Source: Planctomycetaceae bacterium (GTDB taxonomy: Bacteria > Planctomycetota > Planctomycetia > Planctomycetales > Planctomycetaceae). Taken from it: a stretch of 64,000 nt of DNA. The stretch lies in contig JACKHO010000003.1 of the NCBI GenBank assembly GCA_020638955.1, positions 248,001 to 312,000 of the forward strand, read 5' to 3'. The number at the start of each line of letters is the position of its first letter. Positions within the stretch are counted from its first letter, which is position 1. Made by a program: the position numbers and the translations under genes. Below, piece after piece: positions 9,213 through 18,031 of the stretch. The notes under the pieces are model-generated. The model saw only the letters and a list, made by a program, of their open reading frames with translations, searched no databases and was not told where the DNA came from.

Positions 9213-9554
9213 CGTGTCCGGTTTCGGTTGATGTACAAATACCTTGGCGGAAGCGCGTTGCCAGAGACACGCACTTTCTCCATCTTATGTTGCAACCCTA
9301 CCACACGTTTCCAAAAAGATTCCCCGAACCAGTAAACTGACCCGACATTCCCCAACCGCACTTCCGGAAATGTCGGTTGAGAGTCGGATTTGGCGATTAG
9401 GGGATGTTTAGGTTTCGCAACACTGCTCAATTGTCTTTACGCTGCTGTGGTGAAAGTGCAACGCCGTGTGCGAGCTTCACGGACTGATTGTGATGTTTGG
9501 AGCGATTGTTTCGACAGGAAAGACTCGTCGCAGACGCTGATGAAAGAAACGACT
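9213..9554. other. Divergent intergenic region between tad operon and sulfatase
   Basis: About 340 bp with no convincing gene; an open frame on the minus strand here has no coding character and overlaps the prepilin peptidase. A near-palindrome lies at 9342-9376 (CCGACATTCCC paired with GGAAATGTCGG, 10 of 11 positions, 13-base loop). Promoters for both directions must lie here, but I cannot identify -35/-10 pairs with confidence. No Flp pilin gene is present. Confidence 0.5.
9342..9376. repeat. Imperfect inverted repeat upstream of the tad operon
   Basis: CCGACATTCCC (9342-9352) is followed after 13 bases by GGAAATGTCGG (9366-9376). The arms are complementary at 10 of 11 positions. It lies in the divergent promoter region about 130 bp upstream of the prepilin peptidase start. 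It could be an operator or a hairpin; the sequence alone does not decide. No T-tract follows, so it is not a standard terminator. Confidence 0.45.
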
Positions 9555-10981
9555 ATGAGCCGATGGAATTCAGTCTTGCTGCTGCTGATTGCAGCCGTCT
9601 ACGCACCTACCGTTGTAAGGGCAGCGGAATCGTCGCGTCAAATATTGTGCTGATTCTCATTGACGACCTCGGTTGGCCGCACCTCAGTTGCTACGGCTCT
9701 GAATACTACGAGTCTCCCGCGATCGATGCCGTCGCCCTTGAGGGATGTCGATTCACCGACTTTTACGCGGCTGGTGCCGTCTGCTCACCGACCCGGGCCA
9801 GCATCCAGAGCGGCCAGTACCAAGTGCGTCATGGAATCACCGATTTCATTCCGGGGCATCCCCATCCGTTCGCCAAACTGACTGTCCCGAAAGTGAGCGG
9901 TGAACTGCCGCTTGAAGTAGAGACACTTGCCGAAGCATTGAAAAGACAGGGATACACCTCTGGCTACTTTGGAAAGTGGCACCTCGGTGGAGTGGAGTTC
10001 GAGCCAGACAAACAAGGCTACAACGAGTCCATTGTCACCAAGGGACGCCATTTCGGATTCCAGACCAGTCCTCCGAAAACCATTGATGAAGCGACTTACC
10101 TAGCCGACTACCTCACTGATCAAACGGTCGATTTCATCAAGCGAAACCGCAATCAGCCATTCTTCGTACAGCTCTCACATTTTGCCGTACACATTCCTCT
10201 GGAAGCGAAAGAAGAGACCATTGCCTACTTCAAAGGGAAATCCAAACCCGAGGACATGGTCGCGCATCCCACGTATGCGGCCATGGTCAAACACGTTGAC
10301 GAAAGTGTCGCGCGAGTGACTGCCACGCTTCGCGAGTTGAACTTGCATGAGAACACCTTGCTCGTCATTACGTCCGACAATGGTGGCTTGCGGCGGTCAG
10401 CCAATGGTGGTGCCGAAGTGTCTGAAAACACGCCGCTACGAAACGAAAAAGGAAGTCTCTATGAAGGTGGGATTCGGGTGCCGCTCATCGTTCGCTGGCC
10501 CCAGGTAATTCCCTCAGGCGCCGTTTGTGCCGAACCGGTCATCAGCGTCGATTTCTGGCCCACCTTCTTCGAGGTTGCTGGCGGCGATTTGCAGTCGGTC
10601 AATCATCCAGTCGACGGCGTGAGCCTGCAGCCGGTCTTTAAAGACCCACATGCAAATCTCGGACGGGAGGCCATATTCTTCCACTACCCTCACTATCATC
10701 ACAGCACCCCAGCGAGTGCTGTCCGAGCCGGTGACTGGAAGCTTCTGGAGTTCCTGGAAGATGGACACATCGAGCTCTACAACTTGAACGATGATTCGAG
10801 CGAAATCAACAATCTTGCAGAAAATCAGGTCGAAGTCGCAAATCGACTCAAGCGTCAGCTTGCAGACTGGCGCGACGAAATTGGAGCGGCCATGCCGACT
10901 CCAAATCCCAATTACAAACCGGAGCAGGCCGAAGTTATTGTCCGGCCAAATCGACTTAAGCCGCGAGTTAATCGGCAGTAA
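9555..10981 (+). CDS. Secreted sulfatase (alkaline phosphatase-like fold), frameshifted after the signal peptide
   Basis: Type I sulfatase acting on sulfated polysaccharides outside the cytoplasm. The catalytic domain shows the Ca-binding start NIVLILIDDLGW, the formylglycine motif CSPTR (within AAGAVCSPTRASIQSG), the YFGKWHLGG motif, and TLLVITSDNGG. A start at ATG 9555 gives a clear signal peptide (MSRWNSVLLLLIAAVYAPT and so on to VRAAES), but that frame ends at 9653. The sulfatase domain proper continues in the frame entered from about 9635, so one base seems to be missing near 9640. An alternative start at 9497 in the main frame would lack any signal peptide and is unlikely. Length with the join is about 475 residues, normal for the family. 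A read error or a recent frameshift are both possible. Confidence 0.85.
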
Positions 10982-11255
10982 AACCGGAACATCCACGCCG
11001 CCCGAAACGGTGCCCGCGTTTCTTCCCGGAAGCCACGACATTCTTTCTTGACGTTCTGCAAACAGTGCCGATCCCACAGTGCAAGGGATTGTGATCTTGG
11101 GGACTTAGCGAAGTTATTCGTCTCATAACGGTGAACTTCCAATTCTAAGGATGGAATCACCCCGACCGATTCTTCCAATTCATCCTGTCGCACTGCGTTT
11201 GACGAAAACTCAGTGTGTCCGGAATCCTGCAGAATACGCCGGGAAAGATCTGTCC

Positions 11256-13196
11256 ATGCCTCGGAAAGCCGTTTGGCCGTTAATCTTTTGTTTCGCCCTC
11301 GTTCTCGCGAGCAGTCCAGTTTCTGCTCAGCTCAGAACGTTTCGGCGGCCAGGTACTCCCACGCGCCCTCAGCCACCGTTTGGCGCGGCTCGGGAAGAGC
11401 AGCAGCAACAGGCTGAGCCGTTCACATTCCAGGGCGCGCTGCCACCAGCACCGAAAGTTCCTGGCGTCGCACTTCGTCCCGGCACAGCACCTGCCGAAGA
11501 TTTGGACGAACTCGTCAATCAGGCGGTCGCTCTGGCTTCAGCCCGACGTATTGATGTTCGCAACATTCCGCCCTGGGCAATAACCCACGCCGTTCTCGCG
11601 CTGCGAAATGATTTGGTCCTCTATGATCAAGGTCGCAACGTGAACGGAATTGAATGGATTTCAAACGAAGCCCGATTCTGGGATGCAGACGACGCCCAAA
11701 ACCGCGGCGCCTTCTGGTTTGAAGCGACACGTTATGGTGGGCGAGCCCATCCCTTCGATGGAACTCCCTATGAGTTCGAAGGACATGCCAACCAGACTTT
11801 GGCTCTGCTGTCGATGTCGAATCTGCCGCTGACACACCAGTTCCGCGTTGCGGGTGGTCGCACCGTCACCATGGCCGACATGGTTCGCCATGCTCAAATG
11901 ACGGCGAATTCAGAAGAAGAAATCACCTGGACCCTCTGGTTCCTCACGCAGTACCTCGATCCTGATTCTCAGTGGGTCAACGAACGTGGTCAGCAGTGGA
12001 GCATGGAATACCTCGTTCGTCTGCAGACACAGGCCGAAGTGACGGCTGCACCCTGCGGTGGAACCCACGGACTGTTTGCACTTGCGTACGTCCGCAACTC
12101 CTACCTGAAGAAGCACGGGAATCTTCGTGGTATTTGGCTGTCTGCTGACATGAAACTGCAGCAGTACACGGAATCGGCCAAGGCACTTCAGAACGCCGAT
12201 GGTTCGTTCTCAACCATGTTCTTCAAAGGCCGTGGACAGAGCTCCAGCATTGAAGAACGTCTCAAGACCTCGGGGCACATGTTGGAATGGCTCATGATGG
12301 CCCTTCCTCAGCGCCGCCTCGAAGAGGAGTGGGTTCAACGTGGGGTTCGTGCCCTTGCTCGTGACCTTGTGCTGAGTGCCGATGAGCCCGGCAATTGCGG
12401 ATTTGTTTATCACTCGTTGCATGCACTGCGTTTGTACCAACAGCGAACCGCTGGTTCGAAGCCATCTCAGCCTGCTCAACAGCCAGAGTTGGCAAGTCGT
12501 GGCAATGAAACGAAAACTGCTGACGCAAGTCCAACGGAAATCAAGCCGCTGCCCAGTATTGCTCAGACAGAGAAACCTGCAGAAGCGCCTGCTCCTATCG
12601 AGCGGCCCGTTCCTGCCATGAAGCAGCCCGAAATCGTCGAGTCGCCCGTCATTGCCCAGGCCAAGCCAAGTGTGGACGCCGCGCCGACTGCTCCAGAATC
12701 TGGAATGCCGCCACTGGTTCAGGCAAACAAGCCAGCCCCAACGGCCATTGCTGAGGCAACTCCAACTGTTAATCCAATGGCACCTAATTTCCTGCCGCCT
12801 CGAATTGCCATGCTGCCAACCGAGTCGAGTCCGAAGCCACAACTGCTGACACCAGTTCCCAACTCACCCGAATTGGCTCGTCCGCCTCGTATGGCTCCCG
12901 GCGAACCAGCAACCGAGTCGGCCCCAGAAGCAGTTCGAATTGTGCCAGGAACTGAAGTTCCTGCAGAACCTGTCGAAGAGGCACCACAAAAACTGCGGCG
13001 GACCGATCGGCTCTTCGTTCCACTTGCCCCTGAAAAGCTTCAGGTCGAAAAGGCCGAAGAGGGCAATCCGGTTCCCCAGGATGAAGAGGTGGAGGCCGCG
13101 TCAGAAGTCGAAGAATCGAGCGGCATGACCGAAACGGAAGACGTCACGCAAACCGCCGCGCAAGCAGCGGGACCAGCACTTCCCGCTCGTCGCTAG
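11256..13196 (+). CDS. Secreted protein of unknown function with predicted helical-repeat domain and Pro-rich tail
   Basis: 646 residues from ATG 11256, chosen over an upstream start at 11151 because it gives a proper signal peptide (KAVWPLIFCFALVLASSPVSA). After a short Pro/Gln-rich stretch, residues about 90-410 form a compact domain rich in Trp, His and Leu repeats (for example TAAPCGGTHGLFALAYVR; ALQNADGSFSTMFF). The repeated helical spacing and the QNADGSF motif recall alpha/alpha-toroid folds of the terpenoid cyclase/prenyltransferase type; this is an inference from pattern, not a family match. The last 230 residues are low complexity, rich in Pro, Ala and Glu, probably extended in the periplasm. 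No neighbour clarifies its role. A hairpin terminator follows. Confidence 0.8.
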   Translation: MPRKAVWPLIFCFALVLASSPVSAQLRTFRRPGTPTRPQPPFGAAREEQQQQAEPFTFQGALPPAPKVPGVALRPGTAPAEDLDELVNQAVALASARRIDVRNIPPWAITHAVLALRNDLVLYDQGRNVNGIEWISNEARFWDADDAQNRGAFWFEATRYGGRAHPFDGTPYEFEGHANQTLALLSMSNLPLTHQFRVAGGRTVTMADMVRHAQMTANSEEEITWTLWFLTQYLDPDSQWVNERGQQWSMEYLVRLQTQAEVTAAPCGGTHGLFALAYVRNSYLKKHGNLRGIWLSADMKLQQYTESAKALQNADGSFSTMFFKGRGQSSSIEERLKTSGHMLEWLMMALPQRRLEEEWVQRGVRALARDLVLSADEPGNCGFVYHSLHALRLYQQRTAGSKPSQPAQQPELASRGNETKTADASPTEIKPLPSIAQTEKPAEAPAPIERPVPAMKQPEIVESPVIAQAKPSVDAAPTAPESGMPPLVQANKPAPTAIAEATPTVNPMAPNFLPPRIAMLPTESSPKPQLLTPVPNSPELARPPRMAPGEPATESAPEAVRIVPGTEVPAEPVEEAPQKLRRTDRLFVPLAPEKLQVEKAEEGNPVPQDEEVEAASEVEESSGMTETEDVTQTAAQAAGPALPARR

Positions 13197-13223
13197 GCGT
13201 CATACTTAACCGAAGGTAAAACG

Positions 13224-13267
13224 AAAAGCACCCCACCAGCATTGAGCTTGCGGGGTGCTTTTGCTTT
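13224..13267 (+). terminator. Rho-independent terminator between convergent genes
   Basis: AAGCACCCC (13226-13234) pairs with GGGGTGCTT (13252-13260) over a 17-base loop and is followed by TTGCTTTT; on the other strand the stem is followed by a shorter T-run (AAAA on plus at 13224). It can serve both the secreted-protein gene and the convergent mrp gene that ends at 13283. Confidence 0.75.
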
Positions 13268-13282
13268 TACAGCGTCAAACTC

Positions 13283-14321
13283 TTACAGAATCTCGAGTGT
13301 TGGCATTTTCGGAGCTGATGCCACATCGGCGGCCACCTGCATCGCAACATTGCAGCAGACATCGAGAACGGAATTGCTGGTGAGATTGTCCGCCGCGAAC
13401 AAATCGCCAATCTTCCCGGCGTCTCCCAACTCGCGAATCTGGGAGACCGCTTCGACTTCGCCCAGGAATGGAATCCCCAGGTCGGCAGCCTTCTGTTTTG
13501 CTCCACCGCGACCGAAGATTTCTCCGGTCATGTTTTCCACCATGCCAAGCACAGGAATTTTCACCGTGCGGAACATGCTGACAGCTTTCACCGCATCAAG
13601 CAGAGCGACCTGCTGCGGTGTACAGACTATGACCGAGCCAGACAGCGGCACCATTTGTGAGAGCGTGAGAGCCACGTCGCCCGTTCCTGGCGGCATGTCG
13701 ATGATCAGGTAATCGAGTTCGCCCCACTCAGACTGTTGCAGAAACTGCGAGAGCGCTTTGTGCAGCATGGGACCACGCCAAATGACGGCCTGATCTTCAC
13801 TGATCATGAAGCCCATCGACATCAGCTTCAGACCATCAACTTCGATGGGCTGAATGCGTTCAATGGTGCGACCATCGTTCGTCTGATACTGCTTAACTTC
13901 AGGTTGTCCCTTGGCCCCCACGAGGTGCGGAATACTTGGGCCATAGACGTCAGCGTCCATCAGGCCAACGGTTGCTCCGTAGTGCTTGAGTCCGTAGGCA
14001 ATCGAGGCGGAGACGGTCGATTTGCCAACGCCCCCTTTGCCACTTCCCCACGGCAATAATGTTCTTCACATTCAGGCCGATCTTCCGACCCGCGTTCTTT
14101 CCGACGATTTCCGTCTTGTACTGCACGTCAACCGGACCTCCGACTGCTGCCTGAATCGCGGCCGTAAGTTCGGCCTGGCGGGCATAAGCGCATGTGGGGA
14201 GTGAAATGGTGGCGGTCGATTCACTGGCCGACGCGACCATACCGAGTTCACCCAGAGTCTTCCCGACATACGGCTCGGATACGCCACGAACTTTTTCCAG
14301 AATTGCTGATTCAGCAGACAT
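13283..14321 (-). CDS. Mrp/ApbC family Fe-S cluster carrier ATPase, frameshifted
   Basis: P-loop NTPase that binds and transfers Fe-S clusters in the cytoplasm. The N-terminal part (14321 to about 14045) is a DUF59/MIP18-type domain (GELGMVASASESTATISLP) leading into LNVKNIIAV. The P-loop GSGKGGVGKST, the Mrp signature DADVYGPSIPHL, and DYLIIDMPPGTGDVALTL lie in another frame down to the stop at 13283. The two pieces join at a run of four G (CCCC on plus, 14046-14049): removing one G restores NIIAVGSGKGGVGKS. The full protein would have about 345 residues, normal for the family. Because the break lies inside the most conserved motif of a housekeeping gene, a sequencing or assembly error is the likeliest cause. 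Convergent with the upstream secreted-protein gene. Confidence 0.88.
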
Positions 14322-14475
14322 CAGTGACCTTCAACTTCACGGAGTATAAGGGGGTCGCGACACGGTCGTTTCAGTCGCGGAACGTTATTGGACAACTCTT
14401 TCAGCCGGAACTATAGACACACCGCTCGTAAAGAGCGAATCGTTCGTCCGTAATGCGGTGTCAAAACTCTTCACG

Positions 14476-15774
14476 CTACCAGTTGGCGAAGACGCGATTA
14501 GCCGCCTCGATGGTAATGGCAATGTCGACTTCGCTGTGGGCCGCACTAACGAAGACCGCTTCGAACTGACTGCAGGGTAAGTAAATGCCCTGATTGAGCA
14601 TGGCGTGGAAGAACTTGGCGAATGCTGCCGTGTCGTTCTTCGCCGAAATGCTGTAGCTCGTCACCGGTTCGGGATTGAAGAACAGCGTAAACATGCTCCC
14701 CACCTGAGCGATGCTGTGTGGGATTCCAGCCTTTGTTGCGGCTTCACCGAGCCCTTGAGTCAGGACCGTGGTCTTGCGTTCCAGTTCCTCGTAAGGATCC
14801 AAGGCCTTGAGGGCTGTGAGCATTCCCAGGCCACCAGCCATGGCCAAGGGATTCCCCGACAACGTTCCCGCCTGATAAACAGGACCCACGGGTGAAATAG
14901 AATCCATGATTTCCTTCTTGCCGCCATAGGCACCGACGGGCAGTCCGCCTCCAACGATTTTCCCGAGCGTCGTCAAATCGGGCGTGACGCCGAATCGCTG
15001 CTGGGCTCCACCGTGAGCGACGCGGAATCCTGTCATGACTTCGTCAAAAATCAGGACCGATCCGTGCTGTGTGCAGAGTTCACGGCATGACTCCAGAAAT
15101 CCGGCAACAGGTACAACGACACCCATGTTACCGACGACTGGCTCCAGAATGATTCCGGCAATTTCACTGCCTCGCGCCGCAAAGGCTGCCTTGAGTCCTT
15201 CGATGTCGTTGTACTCCAAGATTAATGTGTCCTGTGTGGCACCTGCGGGAATGCCGGGGCTTGAAGGAACTCCGTGGGTCAACGCACCGCTGCCAGCAGA
15301 CACCAGCAACGAGTCGACGTGTCCGTGGTAGCATCCTGCGAACTTGATAATGACATTCCGCCCGGTGTAGCCGCGTGCCAGCCGCACGGCACTCATCGTC
15401 GCTTCCGTACCGGAGTTCACCATGCGGACCCGTTCCACGCTCGGAACCGCTTCGATGATGAGTTCTGCCAGTTCCGACTCCTGCACGGTTGGGGCACCAA
15501 AACTTGTGCCACGCAGCAGGGCATTTTCCAGCGACTTTACAATGAGGGGATGCCGGTGCCCCAGAATGTGCGGTCCCCACGACCCAATGTAATCGACGTA
15601 TCGATTCCCATCGATGTCATACAAATAGGCCTCGGCTCCACGTTCGATAAATACGGGATTTCCACCCACCCCTCCGAATGCACGGGCTGGGCTGTTGACC
15701 CCGCCGGGAATGAGTTGCTTGGCGCGAGCGAATTCTGCTTCCGAGCGGGTGTGATCCAATGAGGGTAAAGCCAT
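14476..15774 (-). CDS. hemL: Glutamate-1-semialdehyde 2,1-aminomutase
   Basis: 432 residues, the C5-pathway enzyme that converts glutamate-1-semialdehyde into 5-aminolevulinate for tetrapyrrole synthesis, cytoplasmic and PLP-dependent. Diagnostic segments: LIPGGVNSPARAFGGVGG at the start, VNSGTEATMSAVRLARGYTG, the aspartate of FDEVMTGFRV, and the PLP lysine in TTLGKIVGGGLPVGAYGG (K272). Length is typical. The start at 15774 (MALPSLDHTR) was preferred to an upstream extension of 36 residues that has no similarity to the family. It is divergent from the GTPase gene with a 209-bp spacer. Confidence 0.96.
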   Translation of the reverse strand: MALPSLDHTRSEAEFARAKQLIPGGVNSPARAFGGVGGNPVFIERGAEAYLYDIDGNRYVDYIGSWGPHILGHRHPLIVKSLENALLRGTSFGAPTVQESELAELIIEAVPSVERVRMVNSGTEATMSAVRLARGYTGRNVIIKFAGCYHGHVDSLLVSAGSGALTHGVPSSPGIPAGATQDTLILEYNDIEGLKAAFAARGSEIAGIILEPVVGNMGVVVPVAGFLESCRELCTQHGSVLIFDEVMTGFRVAHGGAQQRFGVTPDLTTLGKIVGGGLPVGAYGGKKEIMDSISPVGPVYQAGTLSGNPLAMAGGLGMLTALKALDPYEELERKTTVLTQGLGEAATKAGIPHSIAQVGSMFTLFFNPEPVTSYSISAKNDTAAFAKFFHAMLNQGIYLPCSQFEAVFVSAAHSEVDIAITIEAANRVFANW

Positions 15775-15983
15775 GAGTCTTTGTTGATTCGATTGTGTCA
15801 GGGCAAGTGTGCAATAGCACAGTTTACCGCATGGGCAGACTTTCGCCACACGACAGGATGTCGTCGGAACGCGGGTTCTCAATCACTGCAATTGAGACGC
15901 GGTTCCTCTGCTGTCTCGGGATCGGCAATCAACTATGATTCCGGGTTACCGATTCGCTGTGTTCCTCTCCCAAGGCCCGTGCG

Positions 15984-17897
15984 ATGTCTGTGACATTCGC
16001 TGACTGTTCCCAGAAAATCTCTCAGTTGCTTCCGGCATTGAAGCAGCTTGAGAGGAGCGTGGCCGCACTCGAACTGCCGCCGCTGGAAACGCACGAGTGG
16101 TTCCAAGTCCTGGTGCGTCGACTCCTGCCGCAGCTTGGGGATGATTCATTCCTAGTCGTCGCGGTTGTTGGTGGGACCAACATTGGCAAAAGCGTCATTT
16201 TCAACCATCTCGCCGGATTCCGCGCCAGTGCCACGAGCCCATTGGCGTCGGGAACAAAGCACGCCACAGTATTGCTTCCGCAGGGGTTCTCTCAGAAACA
16301 CCAGTTACCTGAGGTTTTCCCCGGCTTCACGCTCATGCCGTGGGAGAACGCAGAGCAGGCACTCGAAGAGAACGAACAGCACCTCCTGTTCTGGCGCGAG
16401 TGCGATGCAACCCGCATCGGCGAGACCGATTTGCCGGACAATCTCCTCGTGCTCGATACGCCTGACGTCGACAGCGTGGCCGTCGTCAACTGGGAACGGG
16501 CCGATCATGTGCGGCAGTGTGCTGATGTCCTTGTCGCCGTCCTCACTCAGCAAAAATACAACGACGCAGCAGTCAAGAAGTTCTTCCGCAAAGCAGCGGA
16601 GGAGAACAAACTGGTCTTCTTAGTGTTCAACCAGTGCCTGCTGCCGGAAGACGAAGCCTACTGGCCGATTTGGGTGGAAACATTCTGCAAGGAAACCGGA
16701 ATTGATCCTGCAGCCCTGTTCATCGCACCGAGCGACCGTCGAGCCGCTGAAGCGAACAGCCTGCCGTTCTACGAACGGCAATGGCCTACGACTGAAGCAG
16801 CGACAAACTCCGTCAGCGACACGCCTGTTGACTTAATGAGAGAACTCTCCGAGCTGCGGTTTGGAGAAATCAAACTGCAAACGCTGCAGGGCAGCCTGCA
16901 GCAACTCGTCGATCCCAACCGGGGCATTCCCGGCTGGCTGGCAGAAATCCGTAAGGGCTCCAAACAGTTCGCGGAGGCCGGAGAAATCCTGTCGACCGAA
17001 CGCCTGGCCAAGATTGATCGATGGCCCAACATTCCCAACCGCACTCTTATTGGCCACATTCGCAGCTGGTGGGGTGAACAGCGAGAAGGTTGGACGGCCA
17101 GCGTCCACAATTTCTACAACGGCGTCGGCCGAATTGTCTCCACGCCATTTCAGTTCATTCGCAAGCAACTCGTCGGCCCGGAAGAACCCCCGCTGGATGC
17201 CTATCGAAAACAGGAGTGGGACACCATTCTGCAGTCTGTTGAACGGGTGTTCGAGCGGCTGACCTGGATTCGCGACATTGGCAACCCGCTGCTCGTGCCT
17301 CGGCTCGAAAAAATTCTGGCGGGTGATGCACGTTCCAAGTTCATTGAACATCTCAGAGAACGGCATAACGCCGTGGACTTTGATGCAGAAATCGCAACTC
17401 TGGTTGATCAGCAACTGCGCGAGTTCAGGCAGAACAGTCCGGACTACTATGAGTTTTTCCGCCGCATCGACACTGTTGCCGCCGCCGCGCGACCAGCCGT
17501 CAGCGTCGTGCTGTTCATGACGGGCATGGGCCCTGTCGGCGACACACTCATGCCCGCTGTCACTGACACCGCGCTGCAAAGCGCCCTGCACTTCACAGGC
17601 GAAGCCGTCGGAGCGACTGTCCTGACAACTGTTGGCGATAAGGTGATTTCGGACGGTGCCTCGACAAGCGTCGGTTACATCGAAGCACAGTTCCGCAGAC
17701 TGCATACGGCATTCGCACAACGCCGTGCCGACTGGCTGGCGCACGAGCTGCAAATTGTCATGGACTCTCTACCGCAAGAACTCGCCGCAGCCGCGCAGCT
17801 GCCGAATCAATCAGAGTTCGGAAACGTCTCGACGCAACTCCATGAGCTGCAGTCACTCATTGCCAGACTGTCTGCCGAGTCAGCGTCAATGTCCTGA
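15984..17897 (+). CDS. Large dynamin-like GTPase domain protein of unknown function
   Basis: 637 residues. The N-terminal GTPase domain has the P-loop GGTNIGKS (63-70), a threonine-rich switch I region, the G3 motif LLVLDTPDVDS, and a G4-position segment LVFNQCLLP where the usual N/TKxD is replaced by NQC. The C-terminal two thirds are mostly helical and amphipathic, with a hydrophobic segment near residues 510-540 (AAAARPAVSVVLFMTGMGPVG) that may insert into membranes. Overall it resembles YfjP/dynamin-type GTPases, which act in membrane or envelope processes. The family occurs in planctomycetes without a defined role. No operon partner: hemL is divergent, and a palindromic repeat follows before a convergent gene. 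Confidence 0.75.
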   Translation: MSVTFADCSQKISQLLPALKQLERSVAALELPPLETHEWFQVLVRRLLPQLGDDSFLVVAVVGGTNIGKSVIFNHLAGFRASATSPLASGTKHATVLLPQGFSQKHQLPEVFPGFTLMPWENAEQALEENEQHLLFWRECDATRIGETDLPDNLLVLDTPDVDSVAVVNWERADHVRQCADVLVAVLTQQKYNDAAVKKFFRKAAEENKLVFLVFNQCLLPEDEAYWPIWVETFCKETGIDPAALFIAPSDRRAAEANSLPFYERQWPTTEAATNSVSDTPVDLMRELSELRFGEIKLQTLQGSLQQLVDPNRGIPGWLAEIRKGSKQFAEAGEILSTERLAKIDRWPNIPNRTLIGHIRSWWGEQREGWTASVHNFYNGVGRIVSTPFQFIRKQLVGPEEPPLDAYRKQEWDTILQSVERVFERLTWIRDIGNPLLVPRLEKILAGDARSKFIEHLRERHNAVDFDAEIATLVDQQLREFRQNSPDYYEFFRRIDTVAAAARPAVSVVLFMTGMGPVGDTLMPAVTDTALQSALHFTGEAVGATVLTTVGDKVISDGASTSVGYIEAQFRRLHTAFAQRRADWLAHELQIVMDSLPQELAAAAQLPNQSEFGNVSTQLHELQSLIARLSAESASMS

Positions 17898-17936
17898 CAC
17901 ACTCGCGCGGTGATGACAGCATGACGCCAGCAAGGC

Positions 17937-18004
17937 TGTGAGCCGAAGGCCGTCAGGCCTCGGGCAATTTGACTTGCCCGGATGCTTACGCTTCGCGGCT
18001 CACA
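17937..18004. repeat. Palindromic intergenic repeat element
   Basis: Outer arms TGTGAGCCG (17937-17945) and CGGCTCACA (17996-18004) are exact complements. Inside lies a second hairpin, GGGCAA-N6-TTGCCC. The element fills the space between two convergent genes and ends 28 bp before the stop of the DUF1549/DUF1553 gene. A related structure lies at 25273-25332. Such GTGAGCCG-type elements look like a dispersed palindromic family of planctomycete chromosomes; it may act as a two-way terminator here. Confidence 0.65.
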
Positions 18005-18031
18005 AATTAATACGAACACGAATTCGTGCTG

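Noticed and set aside
9390..9554. Upstream part of the frame that contains the sulfatase signal peptide, considered as a possible pilin gene
   Set aside because: It has no prepilin leader; only the part from 9555 makes biological sense, as a signal peptide.
14407..14463. Possible terminator of hemL (ACACCGC...GCGGTGT)
   Set aside because: Seven-base arms with a long loop and no T-tract in the right place.
16833..17753. 306-residue minus-strand open frame
   Set aside because: It lies entirely opposite the GTPase gene, has a shadow-like composition and no start signal or family match.
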